DNA of 64,000 nt from Streptomyces gilvus (GCF_022513565.1 NZ_JAKWBE010000012.1:186001-250000); one strand, 5' to 3'. Counted from the first letter of the stretch, positions 24,656-33,878 are shown. Notes: a model not told the origin generated them from the letters alone. Numbers and translations: made by a program.

Positions 24656-25452
24656 CGCCTGGGTCGTCGTCGTTCATGGACTTCCTGTCCGAGCACCAGC
24701 CGGAGATGCTGCCGGGCAACCGGCGACTGCCCCCGACGCAGGGTGTGATCGAGGCGCCGCACGGGACGACGATCGTCGCCGTCACGTTCCCGGGCGGGGT
24801 CGTGCTCGCCGGTGACCGCCGGGCCACCATGGGCAATGTGATCGCCCAGCGCGACATCGAGAAGGTTTTCCCCGCCGACGAGTACTCGGCGGTCGGCATC
24901 GCCGGCACCGCCGGTCTCGCCGTCGAGATGGTCAAGCTGTTCCAGCTGGAGCTGGAGCACTTCGAGAAGGTCGAGGGCGCGCAGCTGTCCCTGGAGGGCA
25001 AGGCGAACCGACTGTCGACCATGATCCGTTCCAACCTCGGCATGGCCATGCAGGGCCTGGCCGTGGTCCCGCTCTTCGCCGGTTACGACGTGGACCGTGA
25101 GAAGGGCCGTATCTTCTCCTACGACGTGACGGGCGGCCGCAGTGAGGAGCACGGCTACGCGGCGACGGGCTCCGGTTCGATCTTCGCGCGCGGTGCCATG
25201 AAGAAGCTCTTCCGTGACGACCTGACCGAGGAGCAGGCCACCACCCTGGTGGTGCAGGCTCTGTACGACGCGGCAGACGACGACTCGGCGACCGGTGGTC
25301 CCGATGTCGCCCGCCGGATCTACCCGATCGTCACCGTGATCACCGAGGACGGTTTCCGTCGGCTCACCGAGGACGAGTCGTCCGAGATCGCCCGCTCGAT
25401 CCTGGAGCGGCGCCTCGAGCAGCCCGACGGCCCGCGGGCCGCGCTGCTGTAG
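24607..25452 (+). CDS. prcB: 20S proteasome beta subunit (precursor)
   Basis: The 281-residue precursor is the catalytic subunit of the 20S proteasome. A 53-residue propeptide ends in APHG and is removed autocatalytically to expose Thr54 (TTIVAVTF) as the nucleophile. The catalytic Lys is in GDRRATMGN-adjacent strand (RDIEKVFP), and the SGSIFARG and ITEDGF segments are conserved. GTG at 24607 has GGAAGG 6 nt upstream and gives the expected length. The start lies inside the 3' end of the endonuclease gene, which implies translational coupling. prcA follows after 61 nt. Confidence 0.96.
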   Translation: MEANTRSTGRLPAAFLTPGSSSFMDFLSEHQPEMLPGNRRLPPTQGVIEAPHGTTIVAVTFPGGVVLAGDRRATMGNVIAQRDIEKVFPADEYSAVGIAGTAGLAVEMVKLFQLELEHFEKVEGAQLSLEGKANRLSTMIRSNLGMAMQGLAVVPLFAGYDVDREKGRIFSYDVTGGRSEEHGYAATGSGSIFARGAMKKLFRDDLTEEQATTLVVQALYDAADDDSATGGPDVARRIYPIVTVITEDGFRRLTEDESSEIARSILERRLEQPDGPRAALL

Positions 25453-25513
25453 CGGCGGCCGGTTTCTTGTGAAGGTGATCCAGTTGACTTCGACAGAAAG
25501 GGACGGATAACCG

Positions 25514-26263
25514 GTGTCGACGCCGTTCTATGTCTCACCTCAGCAGGCCATGGCCGACCGGGCGGAGTACGCCCGCAAGGGCATCGCCCGTGGTCGCAGC
25601 CTGGTCGTGCTGCAGTACGCCGACGGCATCGTCTTCGTCGGCGAGAACCCGTCCCGTGCGCTGCACAAGTTCAGCGAGATCTACGACCGGATCGGTTTCG
25701 CGGCCGCCGGTAAGTACAACGAGTACGAGAATCTGCGGATCGGTGGTGTGCGGTATGCCGATCTTCGTGGTTACACCTATGACCGTGACGATGTGACCGC
25801 TCGTGGTCTGGCCAACGTCTATGCCCAGACGCTGGGCACGATCTTCTCCTCGGCGGGTGAGAAGCCGTACGAGGTGGAGCTGGTGGTGGCGGAGGTCGGT
25901 GAGACTCCGGACGGGGATCAGATCTATCGTCTGCCGCACGACGGTTCGATCGTGGACGAGCACGGTTCGGTCGCGGTCGGTGGCAACGCGGAGTTGATCA
26001 GCAACTACCTGGACCAGGAGCATCGGGAGGGCATGTCCCTCGCGGAGGGGCTGAAGCTGGCGGTGAAGGCCCTGTCGCGTGAGTCGAACGGGACGCAGCG
26101 GGAGATCCCGGCGGAGCGTCTCGAGGTGGCGGTGCTGGACCGTACGCGTCCGCAGGCCCGTAAGTTCAAGCGTATCGTCGGCCGTCAGTTGTCCCGGCTG
26201 CTGGAGGTGGACGGGGCGTCCACCGAGGCGGAGAGCAGCACGGAGGGCTCCGACGAGGAGTAG
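25514..26263 (+). CDS. prcA: 20S proteasome alpha subunit
   Basis: The 249-residue protein forms the outer rings of the 20S proteasome, gates the entry pore and binds the C-terminal GQYL of ARC. The N-terminal YVSPQQAMADRAEYARKGIARG helix and the NEYENLRIGGVRYADLRGYTYDRDDV segment are typical of bacterial alpha subunits; there is no active-site Thr. The C-terminus is Ser/Glu rich. GTG start with AAAGGGA upstream. It is probably co-transcribed with prcB. Confidence 0.96.
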   Translation: MSTPFYVSPQQAMADRAEYARKGIARGRSLVVLQYADGIVFVGENPSRALHKFSEIYDRIGFAAAGKYNEYENLRIGGVRYADLRGYTYDRDDVTARGLANVYAQTLGTIFSSAGEKPYEVELVVAEVGETPDGDQIYRLPHDGSIVDEHGSVAVGGNAELISNYLDQEHREGMSLAEGLKLAVKALSRESNGTQREIPAERLEVAVLDRTRPQARKFKRIVGRQLSRLLEVDGASTEAESSTEGSDEE

Positions 26264-26291
26264 TCCGTTCCGCTCCGTTTCTCACCCCTTG

Positions 26292-26323
26292 TGTGCCCCG
26301 GCCGTCGACGCGGCCGGGGCACA
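26292..26323. terminator. Bidirectional terminator between prcA and the LacI gene
   Basis: A perfect 13-bp stem, TGTGCCCCGGCCG with CGGCCGGGGCACA, closes a 6-nt loop in the 66-bp gap between these converging genes. Confidence 0.85.
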
Positions 26324-26329
26324 GGGCGT

Positions 26330-27346
26330 TCAGGGGCCGCTGGGGGGCGCTGTGGAGCCTCGTACGACGAGATGGACGGGGATGTCGCCCGCGTCGGGTT
26401 CGTGGCCGTCCAGGACGGCCAGGAGGGCGCGCATGCCGTGCTCGCCGAACAGTTCGGCGTCCAGGTGGACGGTGGTGAGTTCGGGGTCGAGGGCGGTGGC
26501 GAGGGCGAGGTCGTCGAGGCCGGTGACCGAGAGGTCGTCGGGGACGCGCAGGCCGAGGCGTCGGGCGGCTTTGTAGGCGCCGGCGGCGAGTTTGTCGTCG
26601 TCGCAGACGAGGGCGGTGGGCCGGGGTCCGGGGGCGGAGAGGGCTGCTTCGGCGGCGGTGCGGGCGTCGTCGATGGTGATGGGTGCGCGGGCCGTGCGCA
26701 GGGTGGTGCCGGGCAGGGCGGCGAGGCGGGTGGCGAGTTCACGTGCGCGTACGTCGAAGGTCCAGGAGGGCACGTCGGCGGCCAGGTGGAGGAAGTGCCG
26801 GTGGCCGAGGTTCAGGAGGTGGTCGGCGATCTGGCGTACGCCGTCGGTGATGTCGAGGTTGACGGTGGCGGCGCCCAGGCTGCCCTCGGGGTCGCTGTCG
26901 AGCATCACCAGGGGGAGTTGGTCGCCGCGGATGGCGCTGAGGGCGTCGGCGGCCATGGAGGAGGCGATGACGCCGTCGAGGGCTGCCTGGGCGGAGGCGA
27001 AGGGGTCTTTGGCCGGGCCGATGCCTTGGGGGGAGGGGTAGAGGACGACGCCGAAGCCGTGGTCGGCTGCTACGCGTGCGGCGCCGGTGTAGACGCCGGC
27101 GAAGAACTCGTTGGTGAGGGCCGGGACGACGAGGAGGACGGTGCGGGTGCGGCCGAGGCGCAGGTTGCGGGCGGCGAGGTTGGGCCGGTACCCGAGTTCG
27201 CGGGCGGCCTCTCGTACTCGCTCCGCGGTGGCTTCGGACACGCGTCCGCGCCATTTGTCGCCGAGGACGAGTGAGACGGCTGCCTGGGAGACTCCGGCCG
27301 CTTGTGCGACGTCACGGCTGGTGGGGCGCGTGCCGTTGCGTGCCAC
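26330..27346 (-). CDS. LacI-family transcriptional regulator
   Basis: The 338-residue protein has an N-terminal LacI HTH (RDVAQAAGVSQAAVSLVL, residues ~8-30) with the hinge helix region NLAARNLRLGRT, then a periplasmic-binding-protein-like effector domain ending in the family's DDLALATALDPELTTVHLD segment. Such proteins usually sense sugars or nucleosides. GTG start with AAGGAG about 9 nt upstream. It is divergent from an MFS transporter gene with only 87 bp between them, and an inverted repeat there is a likely operator, so it probably controls that exporter. Confidence 0.9.
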   Translation of the reverse strand: MARNGTRPTSRDVAQAAGVSQAAVSLVLGDKWRGRVSEATAERVREAARELGYRPNLAARNLRLGRTRTVLLVVPALTNEFFAGVYTGAARVAADHGFGVVLYPSPQGIGPAKDPFASAQAALDGVIASSMAADALSAIRGDQLPLVMLDSDPEGSLGAATVNLDITDGVRQIADHLLNLGHRHFLHLAADVPSWTFDVRARELATRLAALPGTTLRTARAPITIDDARTAAEAALSAPGPRPTALVCDDDKLAAGAYKAARRLGLRVPDDLSVTGLDDLALATALDPELTTVHLDAELFGEHGMRALLAVLDGHEPDAGDIPVHLVVRGSTAPPSGP

Positions 27347-27390
27347 CGTGGGTCGCTCCTTCTGTCTGGACGGGTGAACAGCGCTCATGG

Positions 27391-27417
27391 TACGTATGAG
27401 CGACGGGGTTATACGTA
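27391..27417. promoter_or_regulatory. Inverted repeat in the LacI/MFS divergent promoter
   Basis: TACGTAT (27391-27397) and ATACGTA (27411-27417) are exact inverted copies with a 13-bp spacer, in an AT-rich patch between the two divergent genes. It is a candidate operator for the LacI-family protein. Confidence 0.45.
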
Positions 27418-27433
27418 ACACTTGGAGGCGGGC

Positions 27434-28693
27434 ATGGCCGAGGGATACCTGGAGATCCTCAGGGCGAGGCACGCGGCGCGCCTTCTCGTGGGCACGCTGG
27501 TGGGCCGGCTGCCCAATGCCACGGCCGCGATCGCGATCGTGCTGTTCGTGCGCGCGGAGGGCGGCACGTACGGCCTCGCGGGCGGGCTGGCGGCCGTGTA
27601 CGGCGTCGCCAACGCGGTCGGGCAGCCGGTGTTGGGGCGGCTCGTGGACCTGCACGGGCAGCCGCGCGTCCAGCTGCCCGCCGTGCTCGCCTCGGCCCTC
27701 GCCATGGCAGGGTTCGCCGTCACGGGCACCCATCCCCTTCCGCTCGCCTACGCGTGCGTGGCGGCCGCCGGGCTGCTGACGCCGCCCCTGGAGGGCGGTC
27801 TGCGGGCTCTGTGGCCCTCGGTGCTGGGCCGGGAGGAGCAGGTGCACACGGCGTACGCGATGGACGCGGTGGCGCAGGAAGTGATGTTCACGGTGGGCCC
27901 ATTGTTGGTGACGCTCTGTGTCTCCCTGTGGTCGGCCGAGGCGGCGCTGCTGATCGTGAACGCCGTCGGTGTGCTCGGCGCCCTGTCCGTGGTCGTGTCG
28001 CCGCCCTCACGTGCGTGGCGCTCGGCGCCGCGTGAGGCGCACTGGCTGGGCGCCCTGCGCTCTCCGGGGCTGCTGGCCCTGCTGGGCGCGCTGCTGTTCG
28101 TGGGCATGGCGCTGGGCTCGATCACGGTGGCCTCGGTGCCGTACGCGGACGACCACGGCGGTGACGCGGTGTACGGCTGGCTGATGGCCGCTCTCGGGCT
28201 GGGTGCGCTGATCGGCGGCACCGTGTACGGGGCGCGGCGGTGGACGGGCGAGCCGGCCCGGCGACTGCGGGTGCTGGTGGCGCTTCTGGCGGTGTGTTAT
28301 CTGCCGCTGACGTTCATGCCGGGTGCGGTCGCCATGGTGCTGCTCACCGTGCTGGCGGGGGTGTTCCTGGCGCCCTGCGTTGCCTGCGCGTTCGTCCTGG
28401 TCGACCGGCACGCGCCGAGCGGGACGGTCACGGAGGCGTTCTCCTGGCTGGTGACGACGTTCACTGTCGGCGCCTCGGTCGGAACGGGCCTCGCGGGCCC
28501 GGTCGTCGAGGCGGGTGGGGCCCTGTGGGGGTTCGTCGTGCCCGGTGTCGCGGGGGGTGTGTCGTTGCTGGTTCTGCTGGCCACCGGGAGGGTCCTCGCA
28601 GCTCCCGCCGGGCGGGCGGTCGTTGCGGCTTCATCGGAAAATGATCCAAACCGTGCGGCCGAACCCCGTTTCAGTTCAGGGGATCGGGCGTAA
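27434..28693 (+). CDS. MFS transporter (putative exporter)
   Basis: The 419-residue protein has about 12 hydrophobic membrane segments and the layout of a major-facilitator permease; GVANAVGQPVLGRLVDLHG carries the loop 2-3 motif (GxLaDxxG-like). It most resembles drug or metabolite exporters, but the substrate is unknown. ATG at 27434 has GGAGG 5 nt upstream; a TTG at 27422 is inside the ribosome site. It ends 9 nt before pafA and is likely regulated by the divergent LacI protein. It is an accessory gene inside the pupylation region. Confidence 0.86.
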   Translation: MAEGYLEILRARHAARLLVGTLVGRLPNATAAIAIVLFVRAEGGTYGLAGGLAAVYGVANAVGQPVLGRLVDLHGQPRVQLPAVLASALAMAGFAVTGTHPLPLAYACVAAAGLLTPPLEGGLRALWPSVLGREEQVHTAYAMDAVAQEVMFTVGPLLVTLCVSLWSAEAALLIVNAVGVLGALSVVVSPPSRAWRSAPREAHWLGALRSPGLLALLGALLFVGMALGSITVASVPYADDHGGDAVYGWLMAALGLGALIGGTVYGARRWTGEPARRLRVLVALLAVCYLPLTFMPGAVAMVLLTVLAGVFLAPCVACAFVLVDRHAPSGTVTEAFSWLVTTFTVGASVGTGLAGPVVEAGGALWGFVVPGVAGGVSLLVLLATGRVLAAPAGRAVVAASSENDPNRAAEPRFSSGDRA

Positions 28694-28702
28694 TGTTCAC
28701 TC

Positions 28703-30064
28703 ATGGACCGCCGCATTTTCGGGCTGGAGAACGAGTACGGCGTCACATGTACGTTCAGGGGACAGCGCCGCCTGTCTCCCGACGAGGTGGCGCGGTACCT
28801 CTTCCGCCGTGTCGTGTCATGGGGCCGCAGCAGCAATGTCTTTCTGCGAAACGGCGCCCGCCTCTATCTCGACGTGGGCTCACATCCGGAATACGCGACA
28901 CCCGAATGTGACAACGTGACCGAACTGGTCACCCACGACAAGGCCGGCGAACGCATTCTGGAAGGACTCCTGGTAGACGCCGAACGACGCCTGCACGAGG
29001 AAGGAATCGCGGGCGACGTCTACCTCTTCAAGAACAACACCGACTCGGCCGGCAACTCCTACGGCTGCCACGAGAACTATCTCGTCGCCCGGCACGGGGA
29101 GTTCTCCCGGCTGGCGGACATCCTCATCCCGTTCCTGGTCACGCGGCAGCTGCTGTGCGGGGCGGGCAAGGTGCTGCAGACCCCGCGCGGGGCCGTCTAT
29201 TGCGTCAGCCAGCGCGCGGAGCACATCTGGGAGGGCGTGTCCTCGGCGACGACCCGTTCGAGGCCGATCATCAACACCCGCGACGAACCGCACGCGGACG
29301 CCGAGCGTTACCGCCGGCTGCACGTCATCGTGGGCGACTCGAACATGTCCGAGACGACCATGCTGCTCAAGGTCGGCGCCACCGACCTGGTGCTGCGCAT
29401 GATCGAGGCGGGCACCGTGATGCGCGACCTGACCCTGGAGAACCCGATCCGGGCGATCCGTGAGGTCAGCCACGACATCACCGGCCGGCGCAAGGTGCGC
29501 CTGGCCAGCGGCCGCGAGGCCTCCGCCCTGGAGGTGCAGCGGGAGTACTACGAGAAGGCCGTGGACTTCTGCGAGCGCCGCGGCATCCGCACCGGCACCG
29601 TCGAGCAGGTCCTGGAGCTGTGGGGCCGCACGCTGGACGCGATCGAGGCGGAGGACCTCGACCGGATCGGCACCGAGATCGACTGGGTGATGAAGTACAA
29701 GCTCATCGAGCGGTACCGGGCCAAGCACAACATGACCATGTCCCATCCGCGGGTCGCGCAGATAGACCTCGCCTACCACGACATCCACCGTCGTCGTGGC
29801 CTGTACTACCTGCTCGAGAAGAAGGGCCAGGCGGCCCGTATCTGCAACGACTTGAAGATCTTCGAGGGCAAGTCCGTTCCGCCGCAGACCACTCGGGCCC
29901 GGCTGCGCGGCGACTTCATCCGCCGGGCTCAGGAACAGCGCCGGGACTTCACCGTCGACTGGGTCCATCTCAAGCTCAACGACCAGGCCCACCGCACGGT
30001 GTTGTGCAAGGACCCGTTCCGGTCGGTGGACGACCGGGTGGAGAAGCTCATCGCCGGAATGTGA
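28703..30064 (+). CDS. pafA: Pup-protein ligase
   Basis: The 453-residue ligase joins deamidated Pup through its C-terminal Glu to lysine side chains of target proteins, using ATP. It shares its fold with Dop but lacks the Dop loop. MDRRIFGLENEYG has the metal-binding Glu, and HPEYATPECDN, KNNTDSAGNSYGCHENYL and RPIINTRDEPHADAERYRRLH form the active site. It is probably leaderless, with TAATGT exactly 6 nt before the ATG and no ribosome site. It lies 4.7 kb from pup, separated by prcBA, the LacI gene and the MFS gene. Confidence 0.96.
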   Translation: MDRRIFGLENEYGVTCTFRGQRRLSPDEVARYLFRRVVSWGRSSNVFLRNGARLYLDVGSHPEYATPECDNVTELVTHDKAGERILEGLLVDAERRLHEEGIAGDVYLFKNNTDSAGNSYGCHENYLVARHGEFSRLADILIPFLVTRQLLCGAGKVLQTPRGAVYCVSQRAEHIWEGVSSATTRSRPIINTRDEPHADAERYRRLHVIVGDSNMSETTMLLKVGATDLVLRMIEAGTVMRDLTLENPIRAIREVSHDITGRRKVRLASGREASALEVQREYYEKAVDFCERRGIRTGTVEQVLELWGRTLDAIEAEDLDRIGTEIDWVMKYKLIERYRAKHNMTMSHPRVAQIDLAYHDIHRRRGLYYLLEKKGQAARICNDLKIFEGKSVPPQTTRARLRGDFIRRAQEQRRDFTVDWVHLKLNDQAHRTVLCKDPFRSVDDRVEKLIAGM

Positions 30065-30070
30065 GCAACC

Positions 30071-30092
30071 CGTTCCGGTGAACACCGGAACG
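30071..30092 (+). repeat. Perfect inverted repeat after pafA
   Basis: CGTTCCGGTG and CACCGGAACG pair around AA, beginning 6 nt after the pafA stop. It is followed directly by a second, stronger hairpin, giving a double terminator structure. Confidence 0.65.
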
Positions 30093-30098
30093 CAACAC

Positions 30099-30127
30099 GG
30101 GCGCCGCACGTTTTCCGTGCGGCGCCC
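30099..30127 (+). terminator. Terminator after pafA
   Basis: GGGCGCCGCACG pairs with CGTGCGGCGCCC around a TTTTC loop and is followed by TTCTC. It ends the pafA transcript upstream of the FKBP lipoprotein gene. Confidence 0.85.
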
Positions 30128-30191
30128 TTCTCACGCCGTAGAGTTGCGCGCACGCCAATCAACCAAGATCGATCGATACGAGGCCCCCACC

Positions 30192-31196
30192 GTGCGCCGA
30201 CGCTCCCTACTCATCGCCGTACCCGCAGGACTGGTCACGCTCGCCGGATGCGGCGACGACAACAAGTCCGACTCGAGCAAGGCGAGCGACAGCGCGTCGC
30301 CCTCCGCGCAGGCCACGTCCGCCGCGCCGCCGCCGAAGATCGTCGACGGGCCGCTGCCGGCCATCACGGCGGGCACGGCGTTCGGCACGAAGCCGACGGT
30401 CGCCAAGGGCAGCGGCGAGCCCTCGAAGCAGCTGGCCGTGAAGACGGTGATCGCGGGCAGCGGCAAGACCGTCGCGGAGAACGACTACATCCAGGCCCAC
30501 TACCTCGGCCAGATCTGGGACACCGCGAAGGTCTTCGACAACTCCTACGACCGTAAGACCCCGCTGCTGATCCAGCTCGCCCAGGGCAGCATCATCGACG
30601 GCTGGCGCTACGCCCTGGCCGGCAAGAAGGTCGGCAGCCGCGTCCTGTTCTCGGTGCCCCCCACCTGGGGGTACGGCACGACGGGGAACGCGCAGGCCGG
30701 CATCAAGGGGACGGACACGCTGGTCTTCGTCGCCGACATCCAGGGAGCGTTCAACGCGACCAGCTCCGCCAAGGGCGCCGACGTCCCGCAGAGCGATCCC
30801 AAGCTGCCGAAGGTCGGCACCAACACCGACGGCAAGGCCCCCTCGATCGACATTCCCAAGGCGACCGCGCCGACGGGGCTGGTGGCGAAGTACGTCATCG
30901 AGGGCGACGGAGACGTGGTCGGCGCGAAGGACACCGTGCTCGTGCAGTACAAGGGCGTGGTGTGGGACAGCGGCAAGGAGTTCGACTCGACGTACAGCCG
31001 CAAGGCGCTGACGTCGTTCTCGCTGCAGCAGGTCGTCAAGGGCTGGGCGCAGGGTCTGACCGGCAAGAAGGTCGGCAGCCGCGTCCTGATCGTCATCCCG
31101 CCGAAGCTGGGCTACGGTGACAACCCGCCGGCGGGCAGTGGGCTGAAGAAGGACTCGGTGCTGGTGTTCTCGGTGGACGTCCTGGCCAAGATGTGA
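30192..31196 (+). CDS. Double-domain FKBP-type peptidyl-prolyl isomerase lipoprotein
   Basis: The 334-residue protein begins with Arg-rich residues and a lipobox LAGC (Cys about 18), so it is anchored outside the membrane, followed by a Ser/Ala/Pro linker. Two FKBP domains follow (~85-185 and ~225-334). Each contains the VLxxYxGxxWDxxKxFDxSY-type strand and the GWxxxLxGKKVGSRVLxxxPPxxGYG core. It probably catalyses proline isomerisation during folding of exported proteins, which fits the tatA/tatC genes nearby. GTG at 30192 has GAGG about 9 nt upstream. Confidence 0.9.
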   Translation: MRRRSLLIAVPAGLVTLAGCGDDNKSDSSKASDSASPSAQATSAAPPPKIVDGPLPAITAGTAFGTKPTVAKGSGEPSKQLAVKTVIAGSGKTVAENDYIQAHYLGQIWDTAKVFDNSYDRKTPLLIQLAQGSIIDGWRYALAGKKVGSRVLFSVPPTWGYGTTGNAQAGIKGTDTLVFVADIQGAFNATSSAKGADVPQSDPKLPKVGTNTDGKAPSIDIPKATAPTGLVAKYVIEGDGDVVGAKDTVLVQYKGVVWDSGKEFDSTYSRKALTSFSLQQVVKGWAQGLTGKKVGSRVLIVIPPKLGYGDNPPAGSGLKKDSVLVFSVDVLAKM

Positions 31197-31256
31197 TGCG
31201 CCGGTGATGTAAGACTGTGCGTGTTGCCTTTCCGCAGACAAGCAGGAGCTAGAGAC

Positions 31257-31628
31257 GTGAGCATCGAGAAGCCCGAGATCGACTTCCCGGGCGGCGAGCC
31301 CCCGGCGGACCTCGAGATCAAGGACATCTGGGAGGGCGACGGCGCGGTGGCGCAGGCGGGCCAGACCGTCACCGTCCACTACGTGGGCGTCGCCTTCAGC
31401 ACCGGCGAGGAGTTCGACGCGAGCTGGAACCGCGGCACCCCCTTCCGCTTCCCGCTGGGCGGCGGCCGGGTCATCAAGGGCTGGGACCTGGGCGTGCAGG
31501 GCATGAAGGTCGGCGGCCGCCGTCAGCTGACCATCCCGGCGCACCTCGCCTACGGCAACCAGAGCCCGACCCCGGCGATCAAGCCGGGCGAGACCCTGAT
31601 CTTCGTGGTGGACCTGGTCGCCGTCTGA
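31257..31628 (+). CDS. Cytosolic FKBP-type peptidyl-prolyl isomerase
   Basis: The 123-residue protein is a single compact FKBP domain without signal peptide: VTVHYVGVAFSTGEEFDASW, GRVIKGWDLGVQGMKVGGRRQLTIPAHLAYGNQ and LIFVVDLVAV cover the whole fold and active site. It is the cytosolic partner of the lipoprotein form upstream. GTG at 31257 has AGGAG about 9 nt upstream. It is a separate gene from the preceding FKBP, 60 nt apart. Confidence 0.94.
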   Translation: MSIEKPEIDFPGGEPPADLEIKDIWEGDGAVAQAGQTVTVHYVGVAFSTGEEFDASWNRGTPFRFPLGGGRVIKGWDLGVQGMKVGGRRQLTIPAHLAYGNQSPTPAIKPGETLIFVVDLVAV

Positions 31629-31658
31629 CCGTCGGATCCGACCGGACCCGATCACCTG

Positions 31659-31695
31659 GGGCCCATGCCTGCTCGGGCATGGGCCCTCGGCTTTT
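31659..31695 (+). terminator. Terminator after the FKBP gene
   Basis: GGGCCCATGCC pairs with GGCATGGGCCC around a short loop and is followed by TCGGCTTTT, a classical intrinsic terminator. Confidence 0.88.
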
Positions 31696-31759
31696 GCCAC
31701 GCCACTTCGGGGCGGTACGGTCATCGTCGTAAAGGACCATAGGGAGGCGAAGGGCGTCG

Positions 31760-32713
31760 ATGGCCATTGCCAAGGCCGAGCGGCTGATGAACCTGGCGCT
31801 GTGCCTGCTCGGGACGCGGCGGCCGCTGAGCAAGCGTGAGCTGCGCGAGTCCATCGAGGCCTATCTGGAGGCCAATTCGGAGGACGCCTTCAGCCGCATG
31901 TTCGAGCGGGACAAGGACGACCTGCGTGAACTCGGCCTGGTCATCGAGACGGTGGAGAACCTCGACGGCGAGACCGGCTACCTCGCCCGCCGCGACAGCA
32001 ACCGTCTGCCGCCCATCACGCTGGACGCCGAGGAGGCGGCTGCCCTCGGTCTCGCCGCCAAGGTGTGGCAGCAGGCGCGGCTCGCCGGCGCGGCCAGCGG
32101 AGCCCTGCAGAAGCTGCGCGCGGCGGGACTGCCCGAGGACGTCGACCCGTACGAGGCCCACGGCGCCCTGGAGCCGCGCATCCCTGTCCACGAGGCCGCG
32201 TTCGAGCCGTTGATGCTGGCCTGCCGCGACCGCCGGCCGGTCGTCTTCGACTACCGCAAGGCGAACGCCGCCCACCCCGAGCCCCGGCACGTGGAGCCCT
32301 GGGCGCTGGAGTGCTGGCGCGGCCACTGGTATCTGGCCGGTTTCGACCGCGACCGGGGTGCCGAGCGGGTCTTCCGCCTGTCGCGGATCACCGGCAAGGT
32401 CCGCAGCCGCAGCGGGCGGTTCACCGCCGAGATCCCCGATGTCGTCACCGTCCGCGAGACGGTCGCGAGCTGGGCGGGGGAGACCGCCGACCGCTCCGCG
32501 CTGATCCGGCTGCGCGCGGACGCCGGGTACCCCCTTCGGGCGAAGGCCACCTCGGTGCGGGAACTCGGCGACGGGTGGGACGAGTTGGAGATTCCGTACG
32601 GGCACGGGCTGGACGCCTGGCTGGTGGAGTTCGGTCCGGACGTGGTGGTCCTGGAGCCGGCCGAGTTGCGGGCGGACGTCGTGGACCGGCTGCGGGCCGT
32701 GGCCAAGGGCTGA
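31760..32713 (+). CDS. pafB: WYL-domain transcriptional activator PafB
   Basis: The 317-residue protein has an N-terminal winged HTH (~1-75) and a central WYL domain (~140-220, with LECWRGHWYLAGFDRDRGAERVFRLSRI carrying the WYL-type motif), then a WCX-type C-terminal domain. With PafC it forms the activator that turns on LexA/RecA-independent DNA-damage promoters in Actinobacteria. ATG at 31760 follows GAAGG. PafC starts 19 nt downstream. Three candidate target promoters occur elsewhere in this window. Confidence 0.93.
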   Translation: MAIAKAERLMNLALCLLGTRRPLSKRELRESIEAYLEANSEDAFSRMFERDKDDLRELGLVIETVENLDGETGYLARRDSNRLPPITLDAEEAAALGLAAKVWQQARLAGAASGALQKLRAAGLPEDVDPYEAHGALEPRIPVHEAAFEPLMLACRDRRPVVFDYRKANAAHPEPRHVEPWALECWRGHWYLAGFDRDRGAERVFRLSRITGKVRSRSGRFTAEIPDVVTVRETVASWAGETADRSALIRLRADAGYPLRAKATSVRELGDGWDELEIPYGHGLDAWLVEFGPDVVVLEPAELRADVVDRLRAVAKG

Positions 32714-32732
32714 GGGGGAGCGGAGCAGGACA

Positions 32733-33764
32733 GTGGCAGGCAAACCGGTCAGGCCCGTCAACGCCATCGACCAGACCCGGCGGATGCTCTCCCTGGTGAC
32801 GTATCTGAAGGAGCGCCCCGGGGCCAGGGTCGAGGACGTGGCGCGCGCCTTCGGCATCACCGAGGACGAGCTGGTCTCCGACCTCGACGTGCTGCCCATG
32901 TGCGGCACCAGCTTCCGCGGCGGCGATCTCCTCGACATCGACACCGACGGCGAGCGCATCTGGTGGCACAACCCGGCCGCCCTCGGGGAGGAGACCGCGG
33001 AGCCGCTGCGTCTGGCCGCCGACGAGGCGACCGCGCTGCTCGTGGCCGCCCGCGCGGTGTCCACGCTGCCGGGTCTGCGTGAGGGGGACCGGCAGGCGCT
33101 GCTGCGGGCCACCGCCAAGGTGGAGGCCGCGGCGGGTGAGGCGGCCGGCGCCAGCGCCCGCCTCTCGGTGACCTTCGAGGCGGAGGGCGGGGTCTTCGCG
33201 GACGTCGACCGGGCGATTGCCGAGCGGCGGCGGCTGTGGATCCGTTACTACTCGCCGGCCCGTGACGAGGTCACCGAGCGGGAGATCGACCCCATCCGCC
33301 TGGTCAGCGTCGGGCACACCTATGTGGAGGCCTGGTGCCGGCGCTCCGAGGCGCGCCGCACCTTCCGGCTCGACCGGGTCGCCGAGATCAAGATCCTGGA
33401 CGAGCCGTCCGCGCCGCCCGAGATAGAGCTCAGGGACCTGTCCGAGGGGCTGGTCCAGCCGGCCGCCGAGGACCCGGAGGTCGTCGTCGAGGTCGGCCCG
33501 GGCGGCCGCTGGGTCGCCGAGTACTACCCGCACGACAGCGCCGATGAGCTTGCCGACGGCGGGCTGCGTATTACCCTGCGCACCCCCGACCCCGCGTCGC
33601 TGCGGCGGCTGGCGCTGCGGCTGGGCCGTGACGGCCGGATCGTCTCCCCGCCCGACCTCGCCGCCAGCGCCCGCCGGGCGGCCCGTGAGGCGCTCGCGGC
33701 GTACGACGGGGTCGAGGCGCGGGGCACGGATCAGGAGCACTCGGTTCACGACCGTCGGGAGTGA
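32733..33764 (+). CDS. pafC: WYL-domain transcriptional activator PafC
   Basis: The 343-residue protein is the partner of PafB and has the same layout: HTH (~8-75), WYL domain (~150-220, IRYYSPARDEVTEREIDPIRLVSVGHTYVEAWCRRSEARRTFRLDRV region) and a WCX C-terminal domain. Some Actinobacteria fuse the two into one polypeptide; here they are separate, in one operon. GTG start at 32733. WYL domains are thought to sense single-stranded nucleic acid, consistent with DNA-damage signalling. Confidence 0.93.
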   Translation: MAGKPVRPVNAIDQTRRMLSLVTYLKERPGARVEDVARAFGITEDELVSDLDVLPMCGTSFRGGDLLDIDTDGERIWWHNPAALGEETAEPLRLAADEATALLVAARAVSTLPGLREGDRQALLRATAKVEAAAGEAAGASARLSVTFEAEGGVFADVDRAIAERRRLWIRYYSPARDEVTEREIDPIRLVSVGHTYVEAWCRRSEARRTFRLDRVAEIKILDEPSAPPEIELRDLSEGLVQPAAEDPEVVVEVGPGGRWVAEYYPHDSADELADGGLRITLRTPDPASLRRLALRLGRDGRIVSPPDLAASARRAAREALAAYDGVEARGTDQEHSVHDRRE

Positions 33765-33878
33765 GCCGGAGGACGCCGGTGCCCGGGGGCGAGCGCCCGC
33801 GGGGCTGGGCACGGTCGCCCCTCGGCTCCGGCCGAGGCGCTCCGGACGCGAACGACCAGGGAAGAGGGAGCAAGGGCT

